From NCBI RefSeq assembly GCF_030848945.1, contig NZ_JANHAX010000002.1, positions 124,001 to 188,000 of the forward strand: a stretch of DNA of 64,000 bases, in the 5' to 3' direction. Position 1 is the first letter of the stretch; each line of letters begins with the position of its first letter. Shown here piece after piece: positions 43,979 to 53,280 of the stretch. Made by a program: the position numbers and the translations under genes. The notes beneath the pieces are model-generated. The model did no database searches. It was given only the letters and a program-made list of their open reading frames with translations, and had not been told where the DNA came from. Source of the DNA: Marimonas arenosa (GTDB taxonomy: Bacteria; Pseudomonadota; Alphaproteobacteria; Rhodobacterales; Rhodobacteraceae).

Positions 43979-44774
43979 GCGCCCCGTCGGTGTAGCGGCA
44001 CTTGTTCAGGACGATGCCCATGACATTGGTCAGATCGGCGACCTGGCGCTCGGCGACGTCGATCTGGGACATGGTGGTCTTTTCTGCCGCGACCAGCAGC
44101 AGCGCGGCATCGACGTTATGCAGAAACCCGAAATTGTCGTCACTGGCCATCAGCGGTGGCATGTCAAAAAGCATCAGGTCGGGCTGATAATCGTTCTGGA
44201 TCTCGTCGAGGATAGCCTGTGTTTTTTGGCTCTGCAGAATTTCCGAAGCGGTTTGGGTTGATTCGAGGTTGAATCCAAATGCCACATTTTTTCCATAACG
44301 AAGAGCATGGTCGGCGAAAGACACGCGGCCCTCCAGCACGTCAGCCATCCCATATGTGGGCTTTTGCCGGAAGAGTTCAGTCAGACCACGCCGGCGCAGG
44401 TCGAAGTCGAAGACCAATGTCCGGATACTGGTTTGCCGGGCCAGGCTGAAGGCGAGGTTGGCGACAGTTGTGGTCTTGCCGCAGGAGCTGTGCGGTGACA
44501 CAAACGCAATGCGACGCCAGCCGTGTGTTTTTGCCTGACGCAGCATTCGCGTACGCAACAAATCGAACGGTGCGGAAATCGCCCCGCTTTGTGGTGTGAC
44601 GATCCGGTTGCGGTGCAAGGTGCCGCTCTTGAATTGAATCGTGGGCAGCGCGTCCCACGCTTCCTCCACCGATGTGGGGACAGGCGAGATATCTTCTGAG
44701 GGCTTCTGCCGTTCTTTGACTTCGCCGTCTCGCTGTGCACGGGCCTTTTCGATCGCTCTCTGAAGTTTTTCCAT
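43950..44774 (-). CDS. CpsD/BY-kinase-like polysaccharide regulator ATPase
   Basis: 274 residues. Walker A variant SPHSSCGKTTT (93-103), A' motif VFDFDLR (121-127) and Walker B LMLFDMPP are those of bacterial tyrosine kinases; the C-terminus HGHEYNSYY has a short tyrosine cluster as in BY-kinases. It partners the Wzz-like protein next door to control chain length and export. Its tyrosine codons lie inside the overlap with the glycosyltransferase gene. Confidence 0.92.
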   Translation of the reverse strand: MEKLQRAIEKARAQRDGEVKERQKPSEDISPVPTSVEEAWDALPTIQFKSGTLHRNRIVTPQSGAISAPFDLLRTRMLRQAKTHGWRRIAFVSPHSSCGKTTTVANLAFSLARQTSIRTLVFDFDLRRRGLTELFRQKPTYGMADVLEGRVSFADHALRYGKNVAFGFNLESTQTASEILQSQKTQAILDEIQNDYQPDLMLFDMPPLMASDDNFGFLHNVDAALLLVAAEKTTMSQIDVAERQVADLTNVMGIVLNKCRYTDGAHGHEYNSYY

Positions 44775-44786
44775 ATCGCTTGACCC

Positions 44787-46346
44787 TTACCAACGCACGC
44801 CGATTTTGTTCATAAGCTGGTCGGCGAGCAAATCCAGCGGCAGGTAGTAGACATGAACCGCATAAATTGCGGCGGGAATACCGGTTAGAATGGCGAGGAT
44901 CAGAAACAGCTTCGAAGCGCGTTGTCTGAACCGCTGTCCGCGTGTCCGGACATAGGGGATCGTCGTAAACGGCGTGATTCCAAACCGGTTCACAAGGTCT
45001 TCGGGCCGACGGGCCGTAGTGTTGAGAAATTCCAGCAGCACGACCAGAGCAAGCCCGGCAACAACCCCAAACAGGGTACCGCCCGCAGCTATCAACATAC
45101 GGTTTGGTTTCGTCGGTTGGCTCGGAACAGCGGGCTGTTCAATCACCGAGATCCTTTGGCCACGCGACCGCGCCTCGATCCGTTCGCCGGTCCGGGCCTT
45201 CGACAGCCGGTCTTCGGCCTGATCGAACTGGGTTTGGATCGTGGAGTATTTGCGCTCCATCTCCTGCAGAGTGATTGCGACCCCGGGTGTCCGTTCAATG
45301 CTTTCCGTCAGTCGTTTCAGTCGAGCGTCGACCTCGGTTTTTTCGCTGGACAGAGTTTCGAGCCGGCTGTCGATCTCAGCCAGTTGGAAATCAAGCATCG
45401 ATGGCGTTTGGGCTCCGATCGCGTTCTCGGGGGTCTCAACCTCATTAGCCGATGCTGTGGTCGCTATAGTGGCTTGCAACTGTTTGATACGGGCCTGGAG
45501 CAATGTCACGCGCGGATTCTCTGGCGAATAGATCGCCAGGGCTTCATCAAGCTGACGTTGCAGGTCTGCCAGGCGTTGTTGATCCGGGGTCAGAGAACGC
45601 TTGTCTTCGTCAGGATCTGCGACCCTACCGGTTTGCTCGAAAAGTTCGATCAGTCGCGTGCGCTGGTTTTGAAGGCTTGCGATCTCACGGTCGAGGCCGT
45701 TGTACCGCTCCTGCAACAGCGCTTGCTGGCTGAGGCGGAAATCCAGACTGTCGGGAAGATCGTTTGTATTGGCTTCTTTGAATTCGAGTATACGCGCGCT
45801 TTGGTCGTCGAGCTCATTGCTGAGTCGTTCGATCTCTTGGGAGAAAAATTCCAAGGTCTCTCCAGCCCGGCCGCGACGGAATTCGACATCTTCTTGCTGA
45901 ATCAGGGTTAGGTATTCGTTGAGTACCTCCGCAGCATTGCGGGGAGTCGGCGCCTCGAAACTTATCGTCATCAGCGGTACAGGATTGCGGCCCCGAGGCA
46001 TTTCAAAGGAGGTGCGTGCCCGCATCGCTTGGACGATCTGATCGGGGTTCATCTTGTCCGTATTGGGAAGCACATTGAGCCGCCGCGCGATATCCAGAAG
46101 ATTACTCCGCGTAAGAAGTTTCTGCTGAAGTACCTCCAACTGTTCCACCGGCGGTGTTCGCACAGTCGACGGTGCCAGTTCTTCAGGGATTTGCGGCGAT
46201 TCAACAATCAGCCGCATCTGGCTGACATAGGCAGGTGGCAGCGTGAATGCCACGGTGACAGATATAGCCGACAAGATGGTTGATACCACCAGAAACCAGG
46301 GCAAGCGGCGTAGGAAAATCGAGAAATAGTACTTCAGATCACTCAT
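44787..46346 (-). CDS. Wzz/GNVR-type chain-length determinant
   Basis: 519 residues. Two membrane helices (about 14-36 and 420-445) flank a long periplasmic coiled coil (residues 160-390, e.g. FFSQEIERLSNELDDQSARI). The N-terminal Wzz domain has VSQMRLIVESPQ, and after the second helix the chain carries RPEDLVNRFGITPFTTIPY, usual in proteins that pair with a separate CpsD kinase. A further C-terminal hydrophobic stretch is unusual. It overlaps the ATPase gene by eight bases. Confidence 0.92.
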   Translation of the reverse strand: MSDLKYYFSIFLRRLPWFLVVSTILSAISVTVAFTLPPAYVSQMRLIVESPQIPEELAPSTVRTPPVEQLEVLQQKLLTRSNLLDIARRLNVLPNTDKMNPDQIVQAMRARTSFEMPRGRNPVPLMTISFEAPTPRNAAEVLNEYLTLIQQEDVEFRRGRAGETLEFFSQEIERLSNELDDQSARILEFKEANTNDLPDSLDFRLSQQALLQERYNGLDREIASLQNQRTRLIELFEQTGRVADPDEDKRSLTPDQQRLADLQRQLDEALAIYSPENPRVTLLQARIKQLQATIATTASANEVETPENAIGAQTPSMLDFQLAEIDSRLETLSSEKTEVDARLKRLTESIERTPGVAITLQEMERKYSTIQTQFDQAEDRLSKARTGERIEARSRGQRISVIEQPAVPSQPTKPNRMLIAAGGTLFGVVAGLALVVLLEFLNTTARRPEDLVNRFGITPFTTIPYVRTRGQRFRQRASKLFLILAILTGIPAAIYAVHVYYLPLDLLADQLMNKIGVRW

Positions 46347-47223
46347 CTGTGCTGCCGTTTCTCTGGAACATCACCAAGTTTTCGTCAGAAGGTTGGCGTT
46401 CTCCGAAGAAGACGCCGTCGTCAAGAACCTGCTTTACGATTTGCTCATCGACGATGCCAGACTCACTACTCCATGCATAGAGCAGGGCAAACTCACAAAG
46501 TTGATTGACGAGTCGCGGAACGCCGCCAGTTGCGTCGTGAATCCGCTTGCAGGCCTCTGGTGTGAATTTTTTTCCACTGCCGCCCGCCATTTGCATCCGG
46601 TGGTCGATGTAGAGGGCGACAGCTTCTGCATTCAGCGTGTCGATATGAAAGCTTGCCGCGACACGCTGCGCCAACTGCTGCATTCTGGGGTCTCTGACCA
46701 TGTCCCGCAGTTCGGGCTGGCCAACCAGAATGAGTTGGATCAGCACGTCCTTGTTCGAGTTGATGTTGGTCAGCATCCTGAGCTCTTCGAGGCCTTCGAG
46801 CGACAGGTTCTGCGCCTCGTCGAAAATCAGCACAACCCGCTTCCCGGCGGCGTATTCAGCGAGCAGGAAATCCTGAAGCGTCTGGAACAGCAAGACGTAA
46901 CTGGCGCTTGCTTCGAACTCGACCGAGAGAGCATTCAGAATCCACTGCAATAGCTCGCCGCGGCCGCCCTGAGCATTTGAGACCAAACCGATTGTGACGT
47001 TTTCATGGATGTCGGCCAGAAGCGCCTGGACCAGAGTTGTTTTTCCGGCACCAATCTCGCCGGTGATCAGCGTGATCGGTGCACTGGACAGGACCCCGAA
47101 TTCGAGAACCGAGTATGCCTGTTTGTGCTGCTTGGACCAGAACATGAAGTTCCGATCCGGCACGAGCGTGAACGGGCGCTCACTCAGCTCGAAAAAATCC
47201 AGATAGAGCCTGTTAGATGACAT
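46339..47223 (-). CDS. ExeA-like AAA ATPase of exosortase/EPS loci
   Basis: 294 residues. Start LYLDFFELSERPFTLVPD, Walker A GEIGAGKTT (55-63), Walker B VLIFDE (131-136), and ILVGQPELRDM are typical of the general-secretion-type ATPases found in exosortase-linked polysaccharide clusters (XrtA-associated ATPase group). Role in those loci is unproven. First gene of the minus-strand operon (ATPase, Wzz-like, CpsD-like, GT2), divergent from the priming transferase gene. Confidence 0.92.
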   Translation of the reverse strand: MSSNRLYLDFFELSERPFTLVPDRNFMFWSKQHKQAYSVLEFGVLSSAPITLITGEIGAGKTTLVQALLADIHENVTIGLVSNAQGGRGELLQWILNALSVEFEASASYVLLFQTLQDFLLAEYAAGKRVVLIFDEAQNLSLEGLEELRMLTNINSNKDVLIQLILVGQPELRDMVRDPRMQQLAQRVAASFHIDTLNAEAVALYIDHRMQMAGGSGKKFTPEACKRIHDATGGVPRLVNQLCEFALLYAWSSESGIVDEQIVKQVLDDGVFFGERQPSDENLVMFQRNGSTDE

Positions 47224-47620
47224 TCTGTCTTCAGAATCCTAAAAGAACCGATTTACCGTCTTACCCTTGGTGTCCCCCACACAGCCACTTACCACGAGTG
47301 GACAGGTGTGGAAACATACCCTTCCAAATTCCGGGCGAAAACCTTTGCAGGTACAGACGAGCTGCGTGCGTTGTTGGCTAAATGATCATGATATCTCGCA
47401 AATTGTTTCCAAATACCGAACGCCTTCAGCTTGTGGTTGTGAGGTGGTCAAGCCGTTGGTTTAAAATAGAATCACTTTACTCTACGGCGATTTTCGATAC
47501 TCTAAAGAAAGTAGGAATTATGGCTGTGGGTCAATTCAGCGAGGCTGCATTCAGGTAAGTCATCCGCCGAAGCAGGTTGGTGATATTGTATTTTTGGAGA
47601 GTGCTTGGGGGAGTACCATT
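47224..47620. promoter_or_regulatory. Divergent promoter region of the two EPS arms
   Basis: About 400 bp of AT-richer DNA between the ATPase gene (minus) and the sugar transferase gene (plus). No clear operator could be read; an imperfect inverted element CCACACAGCC...GGTGTGG lies at 47277-47313. Both EPS operons must start here. Confidence 0.5.
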
Positions 47621-48310
47621 GTGACTGTTCAATTTAGAGACTCCGTTGGCACGGAGACCGTTGATATTTCTGAACGAGAGATCGGGCGCCAAGGCGATCG
47701 TTTTGGCATCTATCGTGCATTCGGTAAGCGTGCCTTTGACATATTCTTCGTCCTCATCACGGCGCCAGCCGGCCTGATGTTGGTCGCCCTTACGGCACTC
47801 CTGACCGCATTGGATGGCCATTCGCCATTTTACTGGCAAAAACGAGTCGGTCGAGGCGGCCGGGTGTTCAGGATGCTGAAGATACGCACGATGGTTCCCG
47901 ATGCCGAAGCCCGTCTGCTATCGTTTCTGGACGAAAACTCGGAAGCGCGCCGGGAGTGGGATCTCAAGCAGAAGCTTCACGACGATCCGCGCGTTACCCA
48001 ACTGGGCCACATTTTACGTCGAACTTCGCTTGATGAACTGCCACAGCTTTGGAACGTGTTGAAGGGAGACATGTCGATCGTTGGGCCGCGTCCGATGATG
48101 GAGGACCAAAAGCAGCTTTATCCCGGGCAGGACTATTATGCGCTGCGTCCAGGCATCACGGGTCTTTGGCAGATTTCCGACCGCAGCTATGGAAGTTTCG
48201 CTGCGCGCGCGTCATTCGACACCGTTTACAACCGAATTCTCAGTTTCGGCACGGATCTGCGCATACTTGCGGCGACGGTCGGGGTTGTTCTACGCTGCAC
48301 CGGGCGGTGA
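47621..48310 (+). CDS. Undecaprenyl-phosphate sugar phosphotransferase (priming enzyme)
   Basis: 229 residues with a single N-terminal hydrophobic helix (AFGKRAFDIFFVLITAPAGL), then the bacterial sugar-transferase domain: RVGRGGRVFRMLKIRTM, RRTSLDELPQLWNVLKGDMS and VGPRPMM...YALRPGITGLWQ. It puts the first sugar phosphate on undecaprenyl phosphate. The frame begins at a TTG (47594), but GTG at 47621 lies seven bases after GGGGGAG and is chosen. First gene of the plus-strand export operon. Confidence 0.92.
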   Translation: MTVQFRDSVGTETVDISEREIGRQGDRFGIYRAFGKRAFDIFFVLITAPAGLMLVALTALLTALDGHSPFYWQKRVGRGGRVFRMLKIRTMVPDAEARLLSFLDENSEARREWDLKQKLHDDPRVTQLGHILRRTSLDELPQLWNVLKGDMSIVGPRPMMEDQKQLYPGQDYYALRPGITGLWQISDRSYGSFAARASFDTVYNRILSFGTDLRILAATVGVVLRCTGR

Positions 48311-48371
48311 ATAGCTGGAAGTCAAGCGGGGCCTGACGGTAGCGTAGTCATTAATCAAACTTGAGGCTCAA

Positions 48372-50816
48372 ATGCTAAAACGCGCAGTCGTTATTCTGAC
48401 GCTCTTTCTTGGTGCAGGCTTGTTGGCCGGTTGCGACTCCGCTGAAGAGCGCGCCGAAGAGCACTTTGAGAAGGGGATGGAACTGCTCGAAGCAGGTGAC
48501 ACGGACCGTGCGCTTGTCGAGTTCCGCAATGTCTTCAAACTGAACGGGTACCACCGTGATGCACGGCTTGCGTATGCGCAGGTTGAAGAGCAACGCGGCA
48601 ATATTTCTTCGGCCTATGGCCAGTATCTGCGTTTGGTAGAACAATACCCTGAAGATCTGGATGGGCGCCGGGCATTGGCGCGGCTGGCGTTGGAGACAGG
48701 CAACTGGGAAGAGGTCGAGCGCCATGTTGTCGTGGCAAAAAAGTTGGCGCCGGATGATCCGATTGTGCGGGCCGTTGGCACAGCCTTCGACTATCGCAAA
48801 GCGCTGCTCGATCAGGATCCGGCTGCCGCTGGAGCCGCAGTTGCCGTGGCGCAAGAGTTGGTCAAGACAGACCCGAGCCTGATGAATGCTCGCCGCGTCG
48901 TAATCGACAATCTGATCCGTCGCCAGGACTGGCCGGACGCGCTGGTGGCTATCGATGAGGCTCTCGCAGTCAACCCGGATAGCCGGACTCTGCACAACTT
49001 ACAGTTGATTTCGCTAGAGCAACTCGGTCGCGAGGATGAGATCGAGGCCCATCTGAAAATGATGGCCGAACGCTATCCCGAGGACAAAAGTATTCACCGT
49101 CAGTTGATCGGCTGGTTTGTTGCGCGCGAACGCATTGCAGATGCCGAAGATTATCTTCGTAGCCGCATTGCCTTGGACGATGAGGCCGTCGAGGGGTACG
49201 TAGTGCTGGTAGGTTTTCTGGCTCAGTATGTCAGCCCCGATGCCGCCCGCGCCGAAATTGAACGGATTCTTTCGGAAACCGAGGCTGATCCAGCCCTGTT
49301 CCGCTCGATACGCGCCGGGCTGGATTTCAACGCCGGCAAACAGGATGCGGCGATTGCCGAGATGGAAGACATTCTGCAGGGGGCCGAGCCGTCGGATCAA
49401 ACCCGCAGAATCAAGATCGCGCTGGCGAATATGTTGATCCGCACCGGCAACTCGGTCGGCGCGCGTGCGCAAGTCGAGGAGGTTCTGAATGAGGACCCAA
49501 CCCATGTCTCGGCGCTGAAGCTCAAGGCCGGATGGCTGATAGATGATGATCACACCGGTGATGCGATCGTCGAACTGCGACGGGCGCTCGATCAGAGCCC
49601 GCGCGACGCCGAAGTGCTAACGCTTCTGGCGCGCGCCTACGAACGTGCCGGCAACCGCGAGTTAATGAACGAAATGCTGGCGCTTGCCGTGGAGGCCTCG
49701 AACAGTGCGCCGCCTGAAGCCTTGCGCTATGCACGGGTTTTGCTTCGCGACGAAAAGCTCCTGTCGGCGGAAGATATTCTGTTGGATGCCTTACGCCTGA
49801 AACGCGACAATCCTGAACTTCTGGAAGCTTTGGGGAATGTCTATGTCCGGATGGAAGACTGGTCGCGTAGTGACCATGTGATCGATACTTTGACACGGCT
49901 GGGTACTGTTGAAAGCCGCGCTGCTGCCAATGAGCTGACGGCGCGCAAACTTGCCGGCCAAAACCGTGAAACCGAGCTTGGCGCCTTTCTCGACCAGTTG
50001 GCCGAGGTTGACGGTGGATTAAGGTCCGTCGCCGCGGTGGTTCGACTGCGGTTGGCCAATGGTGACGTGCAAGGGGCGCTCGAATACGTCAACGAGCAAC
50101 TCGAAGCGGATCCGGAAAACCCGGCATTGCGCTTTGTGGCGGCTACGGTTCTGGCGATCGAGGGCCAGGTGGAAACTGCGGAGAGCATGTTTCGAGAGTT
50201 GTTGGAAGAGTCGCCCAATCGGGAAAATATCTGGGTCGCGCTCTATAACCTTCACCGCAGTCGCGGCGAGAACGAGGCGGCGGCAGCAGTTCTCAGCGAG
50301 GGTTTGGAGGTCTTGCCGGAAAGCGCCAACCTTAACTGGGTTCAAGCCGGTGAGTTTGAGTCTCGGGGCGATATCGAAAAGGCCATCTCGATATACGAGA
50401 CGCTTTATGAGCGGAACAGCAACTCGCAGGTCATCGCCAACAACCTGGCGAGTCTTATTTCCTCTTATCGCGATGATGATGAAAGCCTTGAGCGTGCTTT
50501 CACGATTGCCAGGCGCTTGCGCGGCACCAAAGCCGCACCGTTTCAGGACACCTATGGCTGGATCGCGTACCGGCTGGGAAATCACGAGGAAGCGTTGGAG
50601 TACCTGAAACCCGCCTCGGAAGGCCTTCCAGAAGATCCACTGGTGCAATATCATCTGGCGATGGTCTATTCGGCGCTGACACAGCAGACGGAGGCGCTGG
50701 CGAAGCTAAGAGAGGCGGTCGAACTAATCGAAGAAAGCGGCAGGAGACCGGAGATACTGGACAAGGTAAAAGCTGAGATTGTTCGACTCGAGGCGGAGGT
50801 GCCTGCCGATAACTGA
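48372..50816 (+). CDS. TPR-repeat lipoprotein of exosortase/EPS loci (PrsT-like)
   Basis: 814 residues. Lipobox LLAGC with Cys21 makes it a lipoprotein; the rest is a long run of tetratricopeptide repeats (from HFEKGMELLEAGDTDRALVE to YHLAMVYSALTQQTEALAKL). The size and place match the TPR proteins of exosortase A-linked loci (PrsT). TPR lipoproteins often scaffold the polysaccharide export machine in the periplasm. It lies between the priming enzyme and the Wza-type exporter. Confidence 0.9.
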   Translation: MLKRAVVILTLFLGAGLLAGCDSAEERAEEHFEKGMELLEAGDTDRALVEFRNVFKLNGYHRDARLAYAQVEEQRGNISSAYGQYLRLVEQYPEDLDGRRALARLALETGNWEEVERHVVVAKKLAPDDPIVRAVGTAFDYRKALLDQDPAAAGAAVAVAQELVKTDPSLMNARRVVIDNLIRRQDWPDALVAIDEALAVNPDSRTLHNLQLISLEQLGREDEIEAHLKMMAERYPEDKSIHRQLIGWFVARERIADAEDYLRSRIALDDEAVEGYVVLVGFLAQYVSPDAARAEIERILSETEADPALFRSIRAGLDFNAGKQDAAIAEMEDILQGAEPSDQTRRIKIALANMLIRTGNSVGARAQVEEVLNEDPTHVSALKLKAGWLIDDDHTGDAIVELRRALDQSPRDAEVLTLLARAYERAGNRELMNEMLALAVEASNSAPPEALRYARVLLRDEKLLSAEDILLDALRLKRDNPELLEALGNVYVRMEDWSRSDHVIDTLTRLGTVESRAAANELTARKLAGQNRETELGAFLDQLAEVDGGLRSVAAVVRLRLANGDVQGALEYVNEQLEADPENPALRFVAATVLAIEGQVETAESMFRELLEESPNRENIWVALYNLHRSRGENEAAAAVLSEGLEVLPESANLNWVQAGEFESRGDIEKAISIYETLYERNSNSQVIANNLASLISSYRDDDESLERAFTIARRLRGTKAAPFQDTYGWIAYRLGNHEEALEYLKPASEGLPEDPLVQYHLAMVYSALTQQTEALAKLREAVELIEESGRRPEILDKVKAEIVRLEAEVPADN

Positions 50817-50943
50817 TCCGCAGCGGCAGCTCAAACTTGGCAAATCTGCCGCACCGAGAGTTTTTTTTCCAGGGCGAGTTCCGTCGGTCGGTGCAAACCG
50901 GCATATTTTTTCCACGTGGAAGCCAACTAGACGAAAGCAACAC

Positions 50944-51579
50944 ATGCCGCGACATCTGATGAGAGTTATCAGCGCCCTGGTTCTGACTATGGTGTTTGTG
51001 GTGACTTCAGCCCCATCGTCCACGGCGCAGGACGGGTACCGGATACGTCCCGGGGACACACTGCGCATTGAAGTGTTGGAAGATAGCGCTCTGAATCGCG
51101 ATGCGCTGGTTCTTCCTGACGGTACGATCAGTTTTCCTCTTGCAGGGACCCTTCGGGCGAGCGGGCGCACGGTGTCGGACCTGCAAGGCGCGATCGCAAC
51201 CGGACTGGCCTCGAACTTTGCTGCGGCGCCGAACGTGTTCGTGTCGGTCAATACTCTGGCTGAACGCAAACCGGTGCGCAGCCGCCGCGCGGCGCCGCCG
51301 GTGGTTGCCGCCTATGTGATGGGCGAGATCGCCAAGCCGGGCAAACTGGAAGTATCGCCGGGCACCACCATTTTGCAGCTCCTTGCCGAGGCCGGCGGAT
51401 TGACCAAGTTCGCAGCACAAAAACGTATCGAGCTTCGCAGGACCGATCCGGCAACCGGCGCCGTGACGACTTATCTTTTCAGCTACACCGGCCAGAGCAA
51501 CAAACCGCGCATTCCCGGTAGTACAGTTCTTCAGTCGGGAGATGTGGTTGTAGTTCCCGAGCGACGTCTTTTCGAATAG
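50944..51579 (+). CDS. Polysaccharide export protein (Wza/OPX family)
   Basis: 211 residues. Signal peptide (MRVISALVLTMVFVVTSAPS within the first 27 residues), then the poly_export domain YRIRPGDTLRIEVLEDSALN and a SLBB domain (YVMGEIAKPGKLEVSPGTTI). It lacks the C-terminal amphipathic helix of E. coli Wza, so a separate outer-membrane protein probably completes the pore. The start at 50944 has a weak site; ATG 50959 is an alternative. Followed closely by the barrel protein gene. Confidence 0.92.
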   Translation: MPRHLMRVISALVLTMVFVVTSAPSSTAQDGYRIRPGDTLRIEVLEDSALNRDALVLPDGTISFPLAGTLRASGRTVSDLQGAIATGLASNFAAAPNVFVSVNTLAERKPVRSRRAAPPVVAAYVMGEIAKPGKLEVSPGTTILQLLAEAGGLTKFAAQKRIELRRTDPATGAVTTYLFSYTGQSNKPRIPGSTVLQSGDVVVVPERRLFE

Positions 51580-51596
51580 CCACAGGTGGGGAACAT

Positions 51597-52964
51597 ATGT
51601 GGTCTCGCAGGTTCAGAGCGGCTCTGGCAGGAGCCGCCGTGCTGGCTGGCGCGGCGGAGGCATCGCCGCAGCAGCCTGCCGGGGGACTGCGACTGACGTT
51701 TGGGATCAGTTCTGATCTGCGGGCCCATGACAATCTGGATCTTGACCCGGTTTCCGCCGGATCGACGCTGCGCTTTGACAACCGACTGAGTTTCGGCTTG
51801 GAAAGCGAAACCCGGCGTCAGAAGCTGGCGTTGAGTGTTGCTGGCACCTTTCGAACCGAAGATGCGCCGGGCACCGGGTTTTCCACCGTTATCGAGAACC
51901 CAAGCGTCGATCTCAGCTATGCGCTTGAAGGCGCCAATGCACGACTGTCTTTCGATGCCAGCTTTGACCGAACAGAGGTCGATGGATTCACTATCCTGGA
52001 AGAAGGCGAGGATCCCGGTGAGATCGACCTGATCACCGATAACGGAACGCGCGACAGTTATCGCGCTACTATGACCTTTGAGACCGGGCTAAACGCGCCT
52101 TTGGGTTTTCTTCTCGAACTGGAACATCGCGGCACCCGATATGACGGCACCACGGATCCAGGGCTTTTCAAGCGGACGACCAACAGTGCCAAGGCCACAA
52201 CAAAGCTGCGGTTCTCTCCGCGAACGGAGGGCCAAGTGATGGCGACCTTCGCGCGCTATGAGGCCGCGGACGCTACGTCGACGAAACGTGACACCCGGGC
52301 GCTGAATTTCGGCATTACGCATGAGCTGTCGGAGACCACCGTCATTGAGACCAGCTTAGGTGTGCGCAAAATCGATGATTCCGTTGCGGGCGTGACTCAA
52401 GGGACAGAACTGTCACTGTCATTGTCCCGTATTCTTCCGCGGGGTGCGATTGCACTGCATTTGAACAGCGAGCAGACCAGTGCCGGGCGCCACAGCACGG
52501 TAGAGGTGGAACGACAATATGTGCTTCCGGCGGGTTCGATTACCATCGGCCTTGGCGCCATGGATGCTGATGGTATCGACCCTAGGACAATCGGCAAACT
52601 CGACTACAGCCATGAATTGCCGCGGGGTCGAGTCACGGTTTCACTGTCGCGCAGCTTCAATGTCAGCGATGAGGCGGAGGTCCAGCGTGTGACACGCGGT
52701 GCGCTTGGCTTGGGATACGAAATAACCGAGTTTTCCGAGCTAACCTTCGATCTCGATTACGTCGATGTCAGCGATGCCGGCACCGGCGGGATCATCGACC
52801 GTGCCCGCGGCCAGTTCCGTGCGGCCTATCAGCGTGAATTGGCGCGGGACTGGACCCTTTCGCTTGGCTACGAGCGCCGCTATCTCTTTACGTCCGGTAT
52901 CGGCACCGCTTGGGACAACGCCGTTTTCGTGACACTTGACCGCAGCGTTTCCTGGTTTCGCTGA
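51597..52964 (+). CDS. Outer-membrane beta-barrel protein of the EPS locus
   Basis: 455 residues. A short signal (ending AEAS) and alternating hydrophobic/polar strands through the whole length, ending in Phe-Arg after a typical last strand (VFVTLDRSVSWFR). No family name certain; it resembles barrel proteins accompanying exosortase/EPS gene sets. With the truncated OPX protein it may form the export channel. ATG at 51597 lies 18 bases after the OPX stop. Confidence 0.85.
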   Translation: MWSRRFRAALAGAAVLAGAAEASPQQPAGGLRLTFGISSDLRAHDNLDLDPVSAGSTLRFDNRLSFGLESETRRQKLALSVAGTFRTEDAPGTGFSTVIENPSVDLSYALEGANARLSFDASFDRTEVDGFTILEEGEDPGEIDLITDNGTRDSYRATMTFETGLNAPLGFLLELEHRGTRYDGTTDPGLFKRTTNSAKATTKLRFSPRTEGQVMATFARYEAADATSTKRDTRALNFGITHELSETTVIETSLGVRKIDDSVAGVTQGTELSLSLSRILPRGAIALHLNSEQTSAGRHSTVEVERQYVLPAGSITIGLGAMDADGIDPRTIGKLDYSHELPRGRVTVSLSRSFNVSDEAEVQRVTRGALGLGYEITEFSELTFDLDYVDVSDAGTGGIIDRARGQFRAAYQRELARDWTLSLGYERRYLFTSGIGTAWDNAVFVTLDRSVSWFR

Positions 52965-53280
52965 GAGCGAATGGCGAGAAGGGGTGATCAGCCCGACCTG
53001 AGTGGTCCAGTTCGACGATTGAAAAAGACAACCTGCGCGGCTCGGAGATTTTCTAATATACCAACAGATTGTGCGCGTGGTGAATCAAATAGCGTCCTTG
53101 ATTTTTACGCTCATTTTTCAACCGGAAACAATGAGTGAATGATCATGCATTTTGTTTCGATTTCGATTGGGCAAAGCCAAGTTCGGGAGATCACGACATT
53201 TTTTCTCGTCTCCCATTGTCTGGTGTGGACATGAAGCTTAACGTGTGTGGGTCCGAGTCAATGTGCCCGTCAGCTGAATC
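52965..53280. other. Exosortase gene upstream region
   Basis: 316 bp, AT-rich in the middle (53045-53150), presumably the exosortase promoter. No gene seen; short frames at 53135 and 53247 are not convincing. Confidence 0.5.
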